Notes under the pieces: generated by a model | Told to the model about the DNA's origin: nothing | Database searches by the model: none | Seen by the model: the letters and a program-made list of their open reading frames with translations, nothing else | Position numbers and translations under genes: made by a program | NCBI RefSeq assembly: GCF_000427905.1 | Contig: NZ_ATYX01000011.1 | Span: 1 to 64,000 of the forward strand | Direction of reading: 5' to 3' | DNA length: 64,000 nt | Source: Thermocrispum agreste DSM 44070 | Lineage (GTDB): Bacteria > Actinomycetota > Actinomycetes > Mycobacteriales > Pseudonocardiaceae | Part shown: positions 25,868 to 36,182 of the stretch, in pieces | Numbering within the stretch: the first letter of the stretch is position 1 | How the letters are laid out: each line of letters begins with the position of its first letter

Positions 25868-26110
25868 CCGGTGACCCGGCCGCGCCGAAGCGGCCCAGCC
25901 TTGCCCTGAGTGCGCACGGACCAGGCCTGCCCGAGTGCGCCCCGACCCGGCTTTGCCCGGGGTCCGAACCGGCCCAGCCCCGCCGTGCGTCCCGACCAGC
26001 GCGACCTCGACCCGCGCGACCCCGCCCCGCACACCAAGCAGCGCACCCCCACCTCGCACACCTACCGGCCCGCCCGCCCTGCGCCCCGCCGTGCCTCCCA
26101 GTCGGCCCAG
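25868..26110. repeat. GC-rich degenerate repeats in a 341-bp gap
   Basis: The gap 25820-26160 contains no convincing gene. It consists of decayed units of roughly 25-30 bp built around GGCCCAGCC/TTGCCC and AGTGCGCCCCGACC (for example at 25889, 25926 and 25978). Open frames crossing it translate to low-complexity Gly/Arg/Pro sequence. Confidence 0.45.
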
Positions 26111-26160
26111 CTCCGCCCTGCCAGGAGTGGTCCGGAATCACCATCGCACCGTCGGCTGGA

Positions 26161-26622
26161 TCACCCCGGGGGCTCCTGCCGGTCCTGCCCGTAGACGCAC
26201 CGTTGCCGGTCGATGTCCCAGGTGCCACCGCTGGGCTCGCAGTTGATGAACTCGCGGTGCGAGCGTTCCTTCTCGGCGTCGAGCTCCGGGCAGTCCCTGT
26301 TGGTGATGATGTTCGGGTTGACCGGATCGTCGAACTTGGGTGGCGCGCCCGGCTCGCAGGAGTATCTGGGCTGAACCGGGGTCTGCTCGGTGGGGCGGGC
26401 CTTGGATGGTTGCTCGACCACCGCCCGAGCCGACGTTGTCGGCTTGGTGGCGGCCGTCCTCGTGGTGGTCGTGGTGGTCGTTGGCGTGGGGGCCGCCGTC
26501 GTCGGCGACGCGGCCGAACCACTCGTCCGGCTCGGATCCGATTCCCGCACAGGTTGCCCAGCGGTGCACGCTGCCAGCACAAGGGCGAGCAGCAGCACGG
26601 GCACCATCAGGATCGATCTCAT
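26161..26622 (-). CDS. Putative lipoprotein
   Basis: The 153-residue protein has a lipoprotein signal peptide (MRSILMVPVLLLALVLAAC), with lipidation expected at the Cys of the LAAC lipobox. A Thr/Ala/Pro-rich linker (PTTTTTTTRTAATKPTT region) leads to a small C-terminal domain with four cysteines (YSCEPG, RDCPEL, INCEPS, QRCVYG) that may form two disulfides. The family is not recognised. It stands alone, with a divergent-looking 133-bp gap to the next gene. Confidence 0.78.
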   Translation of the reverse strand: MRSILMVPVLLLALVLAACTAGQPVRESDPSRTSGSAASPTTAAPTPTTTTTTTRTAATKPTTSARAVVEQPSKARPTEQTPVQPRYSCEPGAPPKFDDPVNPNIITNRDCPELDAEKERSHREFINCEPSGGTWDIDRQRCVYGQDRQEPPG

Positions 26623-26755
26623 CGCCAGATTGTCGCTGCATCCGCGGTCTTGTTACGACGGCTGTCACCGCGCGTGCCGGCGCCCTGGCTTCCCGGACGA
26701 CGCAGGGCGCTGGTGTGCCCGGCCGCCGGGAAAGCGGACGTTCGAACGGTTCCCG

Positions 26756-27664
26756 TCATGGCACCCACCGGCGGATGGCGAAGCGGCTTCCGTCCCGCTG
26801 GATCTCCACCGCGCCGGACCCCGCGAAGTGCGCGGGGATGACCAGCTCGTTGTTGTCCGCCGCCCGCTCGAGCACCCGTCGGCGGGTGTCGGCGGCCTGC
26901 CCGGGGTGCTCACAGAAGCGGCTGTTGCAGTGCGGCGCGAGGATCTGCACCGGACTGTGCAGCACGTCGGCGACGAACACCGTCCGGTCTCGTCCGGATT
27001 CCAGGCGAACGACTGACGAGCCGGGTGTGTGTCCGGGCGCAGGTTCCAGGCTCAGGTTTGCGTCGATGCGGTAGTCGTCCTCCCACAGCACGGCTCGGTC
27101 CAGCACCGGGGCGATGCTGTCGGCGTAGACGATGTGGCTTCCCTTGCGCCGCAGCTGCTCGTATTCGTTCACCGGCGCAGGGCGGCGGTGTTCGTTGCGT
27201 GGGTCGAAGTACACCTGGTCGGCGGCGGGGATCAGGTAGGTGGCGTTCGGAAATGTCGGAACCCACTCGCCGTCGACGAGGTGGGTGTTCCATCCGACGT
27301 GGTCGTAGTGGACATGCGTGTTGACCACGATGTCCACGTCGTCCGGCTGCACTCCGGCCCGCGCGAGCCGGTCCAGGAAGTCAGTGCCGAGGTGATCGAA
27401 CAGCGGCATCTGGGGCCGGTCCCGGTCGTTGCCGATGCCGGTGTCCACCAGGATGGTCTTGCCCTCGCTGCGTAACACCCACGTCTGAACGGCGGCGCGG
27501 CAGCCGTCGGTTTCTGCGTTCCAGTGCTCGGGGTCGAGCCACGACGCGTTGTCCCGCCACACCTCCGGCGGACTGTCCGGGATCGCGTCCCGTGCGCGGC
27601 CGAACTCGCCCTGCCACTCCACCACCTTGGTCACTTCGACGTCACCGAGCTGCACTGTGTCCAC
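26756..27664 (-). CDS. Metallo-beta-lactamase-fold hydrolase
   Basis: The 302-residue protein has the MBL zinc-binding signature NTHVHYDHVGWN (HxHxDH), a further metal ligand in PAPGHTPGSS and FVADVLH, and the terminal His in VIPAHF. The family includes lactonases (quorum quenching), glyoxalases and alkyl-sulfatase-like enzymes; substrate cannot be named. The GTG start at 27664 has a -10 box TAGGTT 6 nt upstream. It is divergent from an AraC regulator that likely controls it. Confidence 0.88.
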   Translation of the reverse strand: MDTVQLGDVEVTKVVEWQGEFGRARDAIPDSPPEVWRDNASWLDPEHWNAETDGCRAAVQTWVLRSEGKTILVDTGIGNDRDRPQMPLFDHLGTDFLDRLARAGVQPDDVDIVVNTHVHYDHVGWNTHLVDGEWVPTFPNATYLIPAADQVYFDPRNEHRRPAPVNEYEQLRRKGSHIVYADSIAPVLDRAVLWEDDYRIDANLSLEPAPGHTPGSSVVRLESGRDRTVFVADVLHSPVQILAPHCNSRFCEHPGQAADTRRRVLERAADNNELVIPAHFAGSGAVEIQRDGSRFAIRRWVP

Positions 27665-27670
27665 ACAAGC

Positions 27671-27676
27671 AACCTA
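27671..27676 (-). promoter_or_regulatory. Putative leaderless -10 box of the MBL-fold gene
   Basis: TAGGTT on the minus strand is 6 nt before the GTG at 27664. It lies in the 91-bp divergent region shared with the AraC gene. Related inverted elements CCTACGAGC (27673-27681) and GCTCGTATAGG (27738-27748) overlap the two -10 boxes and could be the AraC binding sites. Confidence 0.5.
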
Positions 27677-27743
27677 CGAGCAAAGCGTGAGCGTTCCAAT
27701 GTTGAAATGGCGCAGTTTGATACGCGATCGTCTCAAGCTCGTA

Positions 27744-27749
27744 TAGGCT
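27744..27749 (+). promoter_or_regulatory. Putative leaderless -10 box of the AraC gene
   Basis: TAGGCT is 6 nt before the GTG at 27756; same hexamer and spacing as before the TetR gene at 23997. Confidence 0.5.
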
Positions 27750-27755
27750 GACGCT

Positions 27756-28667
27756 GTGGACGTGCTGAGCGACGCCATCGCCGCCATGCGAACGGGCCGC
27801 CCGTCGTCGAGCCGGCTGCGGGTGAACTCGCCGTGGTGCTATCGCTTCGACCGCTACGACGGCGCCGGATTCCACGTTCTCCTGCACGGCACCGGGTGGC
27901 TCGTCCTGGACGACGGTGAGCCGACCTACCTGGCAAGCGGCGACATCGTGCTGTTGCCCCGAGGCACCGCACACGTCCTGTCCGACACCCCGCGCGCGGA
28001 CAACTCCGTACCGTTCGATTCACGCGTCAGCGACGACCCGCTCGGCGACACGGAGTTCCTGTGTGGCAAGTACCGGCTCGACCACACGCGCATGCATCCC
28101 GCGCTGGCGGAGCTTCCCGACGTCGTCCACGTGCCGGCGCGCGCCCGGCGTCATGGTCAACTGAGTTCGGCCATCGAACTGCTCACCATCGAGCTCGCCG
28201 AAGCACGACCCGGCCGGGAAGCCGTGATCACCGGCCTGCTCGACCTGCTGCTGACCTATCTGATCCGCGCGTGGCTGGACGACAACGACCACGACGGATG
28301 GCCGCGGGCGCTCCGCAACCGCTACGTCGCCGCCACACTCGCGGCACTGCACGACAAACCGGACGCGCCCTGGCGGGTGGAGGATCTGGCCGCGCACGTC
28401 GGCGTCTCCCGCGCCACCCTGGCGCGAAAGTTCACCGCGCTCACCGGACAGTCACCGATGGCGTACCTGACCTGGTGGCGCATGACGACCGCTGCGGGAC
28501 TCCTGCGCACCACGGACCGGCCGCTGGCAGCTGTCGCCCGCCAGGTCGGGTACAGCTCGCCGTTCGCCTTCTCGCACGCCTTCAAGCGGCACTTCGGCGT
28601 CACCCCCGGACGCTATCGCGCTCAGGGCGACACCACACGGCAGAAAGAGGCGGACTCCGTGCCGTAG
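27756..28667 (+). CDS. AraC-family transcriptional regulator with N-terminal cupin
   Basis: The 303-residue protein has a cupin sensory domain (HVLLHGTGWLVLDDGEPTYL, GDIVLLPRGTAHVL) and a C-terminal double helix-turn-helix (WRVEDLAAHVGVSRATLARK, PLAAVARQVGYSSPFAFSHA, then FKRHFGVTPGRYR). It resembles the cupin-6 AraC group that senses reactive or aromatic compounds. It is divergent from the MBL-fold hydrolase gene, the likely target. The 217 bp after its stop, up to tRNA-Ala, show no gene. Confidence 0.9.
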   Translation: MDVLSDAIAAMRTGRPSSSRLRVNSPWCYRFDRYDGAGFHVLLHGTGWLVLDDGEPTYLASGDIVLLPRGTAHVLSDTPRADNSVPFDSRVSDDPLGDTEFLCGKYRLDHTRMHPALAELPDVVHVPARARRHGQLSSAIELLTIELAEARPGREAVITGLLDLLLTYLIRAWLDDNDHDGWPRALRNRYVAATLAALHDKPDAPWRVEDLAAHVGVSRATLARKFTALTGQSPMAYLTWWRMTTAAGLLRTTDRPLAAVARQVGYSSPFAFSHAFKRHFGVTPGRYRAQGDTTRQKEADSVP

Positions 28668-28884
28668 GGGCCGCAGGAACGGGACGTAAGGCCTCGTCGC
28701 GCCGACACGGGCCGCGGATACTCTCGGTGATTTCCCGCTGTCGACGGTCGCTACCGAGCGCCAGAGCCGCCAGAAATCCAAGTCGAGCGGCGCTGCCGCA
28801 GGCTCGATGAGGCGTCAAGGAGACAGCGCGGTACACGCCGCCCGAGGAGTGCATCCGATCCGCCGCACGCGGCGGGTCACGAAG

Positions 28885-28957
28885 TGGAGCCGAGGGGAAT
28901 CGAACCCCTGACCTCTGCCTTGCAAAAGCAGCGCTCTACCAATTGAGCTACGGCCCC
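28885..28957 (-). tRNA. alaT: tRNA-Ala (TGC anticodon)
   Basis: A 73-nt cloverleaf on the minus strand: acceptor GGGGCCG/CGGCTCC with the G3-U70 identity pair of tRNA-Ala, D-arm GCTC/GAGC, anticodon arm CTGCT-TTTGCAA-GGCAG (anticodon TGC), and T-arm AGGGG-TTCGATT-CCCCT. CCA is not encoded. In M. tuberculosis alaT and ileT are adjacent; here about 1.6 kb separates them. Confidence 0.97.
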
Positions 28958-28987
28958 GGAACGCGGGCGGACCCGCGTGGACGTCGG

Positions 28988-29173
28988 TCAGTTCTTGCTG
29001 GCCGAACCGTGGGTCGCGGTCGCCGGCGTCGAACCGTTAGCGCTGCCCGCGCCGGAGGTACCGGACGGCGCGGTGGCCTCGCGCCACAGGTCAGCGTCGG
29101 CCTTGGCGTCCCGGCTCCGCTTGATCGCGAACAGGACACCCACCACGGCTGCGATGGCCAAAAGCTTCTTCAT
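28988..29173 (-). CDS. DLW-39 family small protein
   Basis: The 61-residue protein starts MKKLLAIAAVVGVLFAIKRS, a short transmembrane or signal-like segment, followed by DAKADADLWREATAP, the DLW signature of a tiny conserved actinobacterial family (about 39 aa in other species). A Ser/Gly/Thr-rich tail makes this copy longer. GAGGAGG, 9 nt before the ATG at 29173, fixes the start. It probably follows from the same promoter region as tRNA-Ala, just downstream. Function is unknown. Confidence 0.78.
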   Translation of the reverse strand: MKKLLAIAAVVGVLFAIKRSRDAKADADLWREATAPSGTSGAGSANGSTPATATHGSASKN

Positions 29174-29251
29174 CCCCGTATGCCTCCTCAACGCCTCACA
29201 ACCGTCACGATGCTACCTGTACCGCGATCGGCGTTGGGCAACAACCCCGTT

Positions 29252-29267
29252 TGCTTCACGTGAAACC
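29252..29267. promoter_or_regulatory. parS-like site
   Basis: TGCTTCACGTGAAACC differs from the consensus TGTTTCACGTGAAACA at two bases and keeps the TTCACGTGAA core. It lies upstream of the DLW-39 gene. Confidence 0.75.
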
Positions 29268-29315
29268 AACCTCACGGACACATCTGTCTCGGTGCTGCGC
29301 ACACGGGCTCGCGCC

Positions 29316-30162
29316 ATGTCGAACCTGCCGACGGTCCTCCCTGAACATCTGCAGATGCCCCGAGCACCGGCGCCGGAGACCTACCGGGTACAAGTAACCA
29401 ATGGCTCCACACATGGCGCCGATGACAGGGACGACGGCTGGTCCCTTCCTTCCAAGAATCAGCTCAACACCGCCGGACGCCGCATCCGCAAGCGCGCAAC
29501 CGGCGAGCTGGAGATCGACGCCGAACAAGCAGCACACGACGAGGTCCTGGTAGAGCGGTGGCGCTCTGCACACAGCATGCCTCTCGCCAGGGCTTGCGCA
29601 GCCCTCGAAGCAGCATTGACAGGGGTATGTTCGCCTGTCTCCCCCGTTGTCCGGCGACTGAAGCGATGGGAAAGCATCGTCGCCAAGCTCGTCCGCGAGC
29701 GGTCGCGACTGGCGGAGATGGAAGACACTGCCGGTTGTCGCGCAATTCTCCCGACACGTCAGCACGTGGTGCGGGTCAAGGAGCATCTCGAGCTGGCTGG
29801 TGCACTGCAGATCGAACGCGTGCGCGATTACAACGCCAAGCCAGCAATCTGGGGGTTATCGAGCGCTTCACCTCTGGTGCCGCCAAGACGGCTTCAAGGT
29901 CGAGGTGCAGCTGAGGACGCAACGTCAGCAGCGCTGGGCCGACACCGTCGAACAGTTCGACACTGCCTTCGGTACCGACCTCAAGCACGAGACAGGTCCT
30001 GAACCACTCCTTCGTTACCTTCGTGAACTAAGTCGGTATCTCTGCCTACGGGATGACGGCGTAGCAGAATCGGAGATGGACCGTGCACCACTCGAGGCTT
30101 CGGCTGCCGAGGTGGTCGCATGGCTTGACGAGGAAGGAGGCTCGCACCGTGACAGTAGGTAA
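29316..30162 (+). pseudogene. RelA/SpoT-domain protein, interrupted by a frameshift
   Basis: Two reading frames together encode one RelA/SpoT-type nucleotidyltransferase. The first frame (from an ATG at 29316) contains LPSKNQLNTAGRRIRK, RRLKRWESIVAKLVR, EMEDTAGCRAILPT and ERVRDYNAKPA. The second, shifted by one base at about 29841-29856 near a G5 run, continues GGYRALHLWC, FKVEVQLRTQRQQRWADTVE and ends at 30162. Order and spacing match single-domain alarmone synthetase-like proteins, some of which are toxSAS toxins. Either the gene is inactivated or the base is a sequencing error. The start is uncertain: no ribosome site is seen before 29316, and ATG 29355 is an alternative. Base composition is less GC-rich than in neighbours, suggesting transfer. 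Confidence 0.75.
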
Positions 30163-30439
30163 CCGGTGGTACCTCCTCGTCAACCACAAGAACGAGGGCC
30201 GGACCGACATCCGCGAGTTCACCGATCAGACCATGGCGGTCGCAGCGCTGAACGAAGCGGAAGAGCGGTTCACCGATCGTCGCCATCACGGCCCTTCGAA
30301 CGTGGACGTCCTTCTGGTTGGCGCGCCGAGCATCGATGCCGTCAAGAAGCACTACCCCAGTTACTTCATCAACGGCCGTAGCCGCGCAGAAAAGGTGCGC
30401 CAGCTGCTGAACGCACTCCCAGTGATCTCGGCCGGATAG
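30149..30439 (+). CDS. Small protein overlapping the RelA/SpoT gene, possible antitoxin or partner
   Basis: The 96-residue soluble protein starts with GTG at 30149 (VTVGNRWYLLVNHKN), preceded by a strong GGAAGGAGG site, and overlaps the RelA/SpoT frame by 14 bp. It has an alpha/beta-looking pattern (WYLLVNH, DIREFTDQTMAVAALNEAEE, VDVLLVGAPSIDAVKKHYP) and no known catalytic motif. Overlap and co-direction make it a candidate regulator or antitoxin of its neighbour. I do not recognise the family. A very strong hairpin follows at 30499. Confidence 0.65.
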   Translation: MTVGNRWYLLVNHKNEGRTDIREFTDQTMAVAALNEAEERFTDRRHHGPSNVDVLLVGAPSIDAVKKHYPSYFINGRSRAEKVRQLLNALPVISAG

Positions 30440-30498
30440 TCCGCGGCCGTTCGTGACGCCGGGAAGCTTGCCCGGATGTGGCGGCCTTGTGGCTTCCG

Positions 30499-30544
30499 AG
30501 AACGGACAACCCCCTGACCCGCCGGTCAGGGGGTTGTCCGTTCT
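30499..30544. terminator. Perfect 21-bp stem-loop terminator next to tRNA-Ile
   Basis: AGAACGGACAACCCCCTGACC (left arm, 30499-30519) and its exact complement (30524-30544) flank a 4-nt loop. It lies 3 bp beyond the 3' end of tRNA-Ile and 59 bp after the small gene on the other strand, so it can end transcription from both sides. Confidence 0.8.
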
Positions 30545-30547
30545 GGG

Positions 30548-30621
30548 TGGGCCTACCAGGACTTGAACCTGGGACCTCTTCGTTATCAGCGAAGCGCTCT
30601 AACCGCCTGAGCTATAGGCCC
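30548..30621 (-). tRNA. ileT: tRNA-Ile (GAT anticodon)
   Basis: A 74-nt cloverleaf on the minus strand: acceptor GGGCCTA/TAGGCCC, D-arm GCTC/GAGC, anticodon arm CTTCG-CTGATAA-CGAAG (anticodon GAT), T-arm CCAGG-TTCAAGT-CCTGG, discriminator A. CCA is not encoded. It follows the DUF3566 gene, as in the gyrA-Rv0007-ileT order. Confidence 0.97.
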
Positions 30622-30692
30622 TCGCGACGTATGAGAGCGTACCGCACCGGTGGACGGCCCTTGCGCCCGGGGGCCCGCTCCGCACCGCCGGC

Positions 30693-31427
30693 CTAATCCC
30701 GTTCGGACAGCGTGATCTCCAGCCCGCCGGCCAGATCGGCCGAGACGTTGTAGATGAACGCCGAGACCGTCGCCAGCGCCGACAGCAGCACGATGTTCAC
30801 CATGCCGATGATGGCCGCCACGCCGAACACCCGGCCCGCGCTGATCAGCGGTTCCGCCACGGCGTCCGCGTTCGCGCCGGACACCAGCGAGGTGTAGGTG
30901 CCGTTCAGCTTGTCCCACACCCCCATGCCGTCCAGCACGATGTAGAGCAGGCCGACGGCGACCATCCACACCAAGAACATCGCCACGCCGAGCACCAGGC
31001 TCAGCTTCAGCACCGACCACGGGTCGATGCGCTTGACCATCAGGCTGGCCCGCCGCGGGCCCCGACCCGGCCGGCGCAGCGCCGACGGCGCGGACGAGGA
31101 CGACGCCCGGCCTCGAGTGCTCAACGTGACCCCCTCGACGTCCCGCGGCGGCTTGTCCCGCTCCGGCTGCGGGAGGTAGTCGGTGCGCTGCTCGGCGTTG
31201 GAAAGGCCGTTCGGAGCGCCGCCCTGCCCCGCGGCCCCGTCGACCCTGGGGATGTTCCCGGTGTGCGGCGACAGCTCACCGCCGCCGAATCCGTCGGATC
31301 CACCCTCCTGGGTCACCCGCTGCCACGGCGGAGAGCCGGCTTCCCCGCCCGCAGCTCCCTCACCGCCTGGGTAGGCCTCCGATTGGTGGGTGGGGGTTCC
31401 TCCGCTGGGTTTGTCCGGGCCAGTCAT
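30693..31427 (-). CDS. DUF3566 transmembrane protein (Rv0007 homologue)
   Basis: The 244-residue protein has a disordered N-terminal half rich in Gly, Pro, Gln and Ser, then the DUF3566 domain ([20 protein letters not shown]). Two transmembrane helices follow (about residues 140-165 and 205-230), with a segment [16 protein letters not shown] between them. Function is unknown; it is nearly always downstream of gyrA in actinobacteria. Its start overlaps the gyrA stop by 4 bp, so translation is coupled. Confidence 0.9.
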   Translation of the reverse strand: MTGPDKPSGGTPTHQSEAYPGGEGAAGGEAGSPPWQRVTQEGGSDGFGGGELSPHTGNIPRVDGAAGQGGAPNGLSNAEQRTDYLPQPERDKPPRDVEGVTLSTRGRASSSSAPSALRRPGRGPRRASLMVKRIDPWSVLKLSLVLGVAMFLVWMVAVGLLYIVLDGMGVWDKLNGTYTSLVSGANADAVAEPLISAGRVFGVAAIIGMVNIVLLSALATVSAFIYNVSADLAGGLEITLSERD

Positions 31428-33934
31428 GCTTCTCCGTCGGTCGCTTTCGTCGCGTCAGCGGTCTCGCCCTGCCCGTTGCCGTTGGGCTCGTCGGCATTGC
31501 GCGCCACTGCCAGCAGTGTCGTTCCCTGGTCGAGGTTCATCAACCGCACGCCCTTGGTCTGCCTGCCCGCCTTGCGGACCTGCTTGGCGGCGGTGCGGAT
31601 GACACCACCACTGGACGTGATGGCGAACAACTCGTCCTCGACGTCCACGATAAGTGCTGCCACCAGCTTCCCGCGACGGTCGTCGTGCTGAATGGTCAAC
31701 ACGCCCTTGCCGCCGCGACCCTGCACCGGATAGTCCTCGATCGGGGTGCGCTTGGCGTACCCGCCGGAGGTGGCCACCAGCAGATACGTGCCCGGCCGGA
31801 CCACGGCCATCGCGAGCAGCTCGTCGCCCTCGTTGAACCGCATGCCCAGCACACCGGAGGTGGCCCGGCCCATCGGGCGCAGCACCTCGTCGTTGGCGTG
31901 GAACCGGATGGACTGCCCGTTCGCCGACACCAGCAGCAGGTCATCCTCCGGGCCGGCCAGCTGGGCACCGACCAGCTCGTCGCCGTCGCGCAGGTTGATG
32001 CCGATCAGGCCGCCGGACCGGTTGGAGTCGAAGTCGCTCAGCCGGGACTTCTTGACCAGCCCGCCCTTGGTCGCCAGCACCAGATAGGGCGCGACCTCGT
32101 AGTTGGGGATCTCGATGACCTGGGCGATCTCCTCGTCCGGCTGGAACGCCAGCAGGTTGGCTACGTGCTGACCGCGAGCGTTGCGGTTCGCCTCGGGCAG
32201 CTCGTAGGCCTTGGCCCGGTACACCCGACCCTTGTTGGTGAAGAACAGGATCCAGTCGTGCGTGGAGCAGACGAAGAAGTGCTGGACGATGTCGTCCTGC
32301 TTCAGCGCCGCCCCCTGCACGCCCTTGCCGCCTCGTTTCTGCGCCCGGTACAGGTCGGTCTTGGTGCGCTTGGCGTACCCGGTGCGGGTGATGGTCACCA
32401 CGACGTCCTCGACGGCGATCAGGTCCTCCATCGTCACGTCGCCGTCGTACGGGATGATCTTCGACCGGCGGTCGTCGCCGTACTTGTCGACGATCTCCCG
32501 CAGCTCGTCGCCGACGATCCGACGCTGCCGCTCCGGCCGCGCCAGGATGTCCTCCAGGTCGGCGATGGTGCGCTCGATCTCGGCCAGCTCGTCGATGATC
32601 TTCTGCCGCTCCAACGCCGACAGCCTGCGCAGCTGCATGTCCAGGATCGCGGTGGCCTGCACCTCGTCCACGTCCAGCAGCTGCATCAGGCCGGTGCGGG
32701 CCTCCTCGGTGTTCGGCGACCGCCGGATCAAGGCGATCACCTCGTCCAGCATGTCCAGCGCTTTGACCAGGCCACGCAGGATGTGCGCCCGCTCCTCGGC
32801 CTTGCGCAACCGGTACCGGGTGCGCCGGACGATGACGTCGACCTGGTGCTTGACGTAGTGCCGGATGATCTGGTCCAGCCGCAGCGTGCGCGGCACGCCG
32901 TCGACGATCGCCAGCATGTTCACGCCGAAGTTGTGCTGCAGCTGGGTGTGCTTATAGAGGTTGTTCAGCACCACCTTCGGCACCGCGTCCCGCTTCAGCG
33001 AGATCACGATCCGCATGCCGCTGCGCTTGTTGGACTCGTCGGCGATGTCGGCGATGCCGCTGATCTTGCCCTCGCGCACCAGCGTCGCGATGCTCTCGAT
33101 CAGGTTGTCCGGGTTGACCTGGTACGGCAGCTCGGACACCACCAGGGCCTGCCTGCCCTTGGAGTCCTCCTCCACCTCGACCACGGCCCGCATCCGGATC
33201 GACCCGCGCCCGGTGCGGTAGGCCTCCTCGATGCCGGACGTGCCCAGGATCAGTGCCTTGGTCGGGAAGTCCGGGCCCTTGATCCGCTGCATCACCGCGG
33301 CCAGGGTCTCCTCGTCCGAGGCGTCCCAGTTGTCCAGCGCCCAGTAGACCGCCTCGGCCACCTCGCGCAGATTGTGCGGCGGGATGTTCGTCGCCATCCC
33401 CACCGCGATCCCGGAGCCGCCGTTGACCAGCAGGTTCGGGATCCGCGACGGCAGCACCGTCGGCTCTTGCGTCTTGCCGTCGTAGTTGGCGACGAAGTCG
33501 ACGGTGTCCTCTTCGATCTCCCGCAGCATCTCCATGGCCAGCGGGGTGAGCTTGGCCTCGGTGTACCGCATGGCCGCCGCGGGATCGTTGCCCGGCGAGC
33601 CGAAGTTGCCCTGGCCGTCGACCAGCGGGTAGCGCATCACCCACGGCTGCGCCAGCCGGACCAACGTGTCGTAGATCGCCGAGTCGCCGTGCGGGTGGTA
33701 GTTCCCCATGACGTCGCCGACGATGCGCGAGCACTTGGTGTAGCTGCGCTCCGGTCGCAGGCCGCTGTCGTACATCGAGTACAGGACCCGGCGGTGGACC
33801 GGTTTGAGACCGTCGCGGACATCCGGCAGAGCTCGCGACACGATGACACTCATCGCGTAGTTGATGTAGGAGCTCTGCATCTCCTGCTGGATGTCAACAG
33901 GTTCGATGCGGCTGCGTTCCGGCGTCTCAGTCAC
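31424..33934 (-). CDS. gyrA: DNA gyrase subunit A
   Basis: The 836-residue protein is full length. The breakage-reunion domain contains catalytic Tyr124 in [13 protein letters not shown]. The quinolone-determining region reads [19 protein letters not shown], with Ser at the E. coli Ser83 position and Asp at the Asp87 position. The C-terminal beta-pinwheel shows repeated blades and the GyrA-box-like QKRGGKG. With GyrB it forms the A2B2 topoisomerase that introduces negative supercoils. It lies 46 bp downstream of gyrB and overlaps the DUF3566 gene. Confidence 0.98.
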   Translation of the reverse strand: MTETPERSRIEPVDIQQEMQSSYINYAMSVIVSRALPDVRDGLKPVHRRVLYSMYDSGLRPERSYTKCSRIVGDVMGNYHPHGDSAIYDTLVRLAQPWVMRYPLVDGQGNFGSPGNDPAAAMRYTEAKLTPLAMEMLREIEEDTVDFVANYDGKTQEPTVLPSRIPNLLVNGGSGIAVGMATNIPPHNLREVAEAVYWALDNWDASDEETLAAVMQRIKGPDFPTKALILGTSGIEEAYRTGRGSIRMRAVVEVEEDSKGRQALVVSELPYQVNPDNLIESIATLVREGKISGIADIADESNKRSGMRIVISLKRDAVPKVVLNNLYKHTQLQHNFGVNMLAIVDGVPRTLRLDQIIRHYVKHQVDVIVRRTRYRLRKAEERAHILRGLVKALDMLDEVIALIRRSPNTEEARTGLMQLLDVDEVQATAILDMQLRRLSALERQKIIDELAEIERTIADLEDILARPERQRRIVGDELREIVDKYGDDRRSKIIPYDGDVTMEDLIAVEDVVVTITRTGYAKRTKTDLYRAQKRGGKGVQGAALKQDDIVQHFFVCSTHDWILFFTNKGRVYRAKAYELPEANRNARGQHVANLLAFQPDEEIAQVIEIPNYEVAPYLVLATKGGLVKKSRLSDFDSNRSGGLIGINLRDGDELVGAQLAGPEDDLLLVSANGQSIRFHANDEVLRPMGRATSGVLGMRFNEGDELLAMAVVRPGTYLLVATSGGYAKRTPIEDYPVQGRGGKGVLTIQHDDRRGKLVAALIVDVEDELFAITSSGGVIRTAAKQVRKAGRQTKGVRLMNLDQGTTLLAVARNADEPNGNGQGETADATKATDGEA

Positions 33935-33980
33935 GAAAACGTTCCTTTGTGTCCAGTGATGCGCACGTCAGGCGGCTGGG

Positions 33981-36008
<2,028 letters not shown>

Positions 36009-36038
36009 TCATCGCACGCAAGCGCCCGACGCACTACT

Positions 36039-36052
36039 GCAAGTCTACTTGC
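36039..36052 (-). promoter_or_regulatory. Candidate gyrBA promoter with dyad symmetry
   Basis: GCAAGTCTACTTGC is an inverted repeat (6+6 with a 2-nt centre) that contains a minus-strand -10-like TAGACT at 36042-36047, about 40 bp before the gyrB start. The dyad over the -10 box could matter for supercoil-dependent control or repressor binding. Confidence 0.4.
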
Positions 36053-36182
36053 CTGCTTATGCGAACGGGCGGCAAGGACACCCCTCACGGCGTCACAGAG
36101 CGCCGAATTCGACCCAGGACGGGAGGGAACCGCACCCCTGGCTCCACTCGCGGCGTACGGGGCCCTGGCCCACGTTCGGCGA

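Noticed and set aside
25540-26668. Overlapping open frames across the methyltransferase-lipoprotein gap
   Set aside because: They run through degenerate repeats and antisense to the lipoprotein; no start signal or domain.
28668-30621. Integrated element using tRNA-Ala or tRNA-Ile as attachment site
   Set aside because: No integrase, transposase or duplicated tRNA 3' end is seen; the insert is small and shows no boundary repeats.
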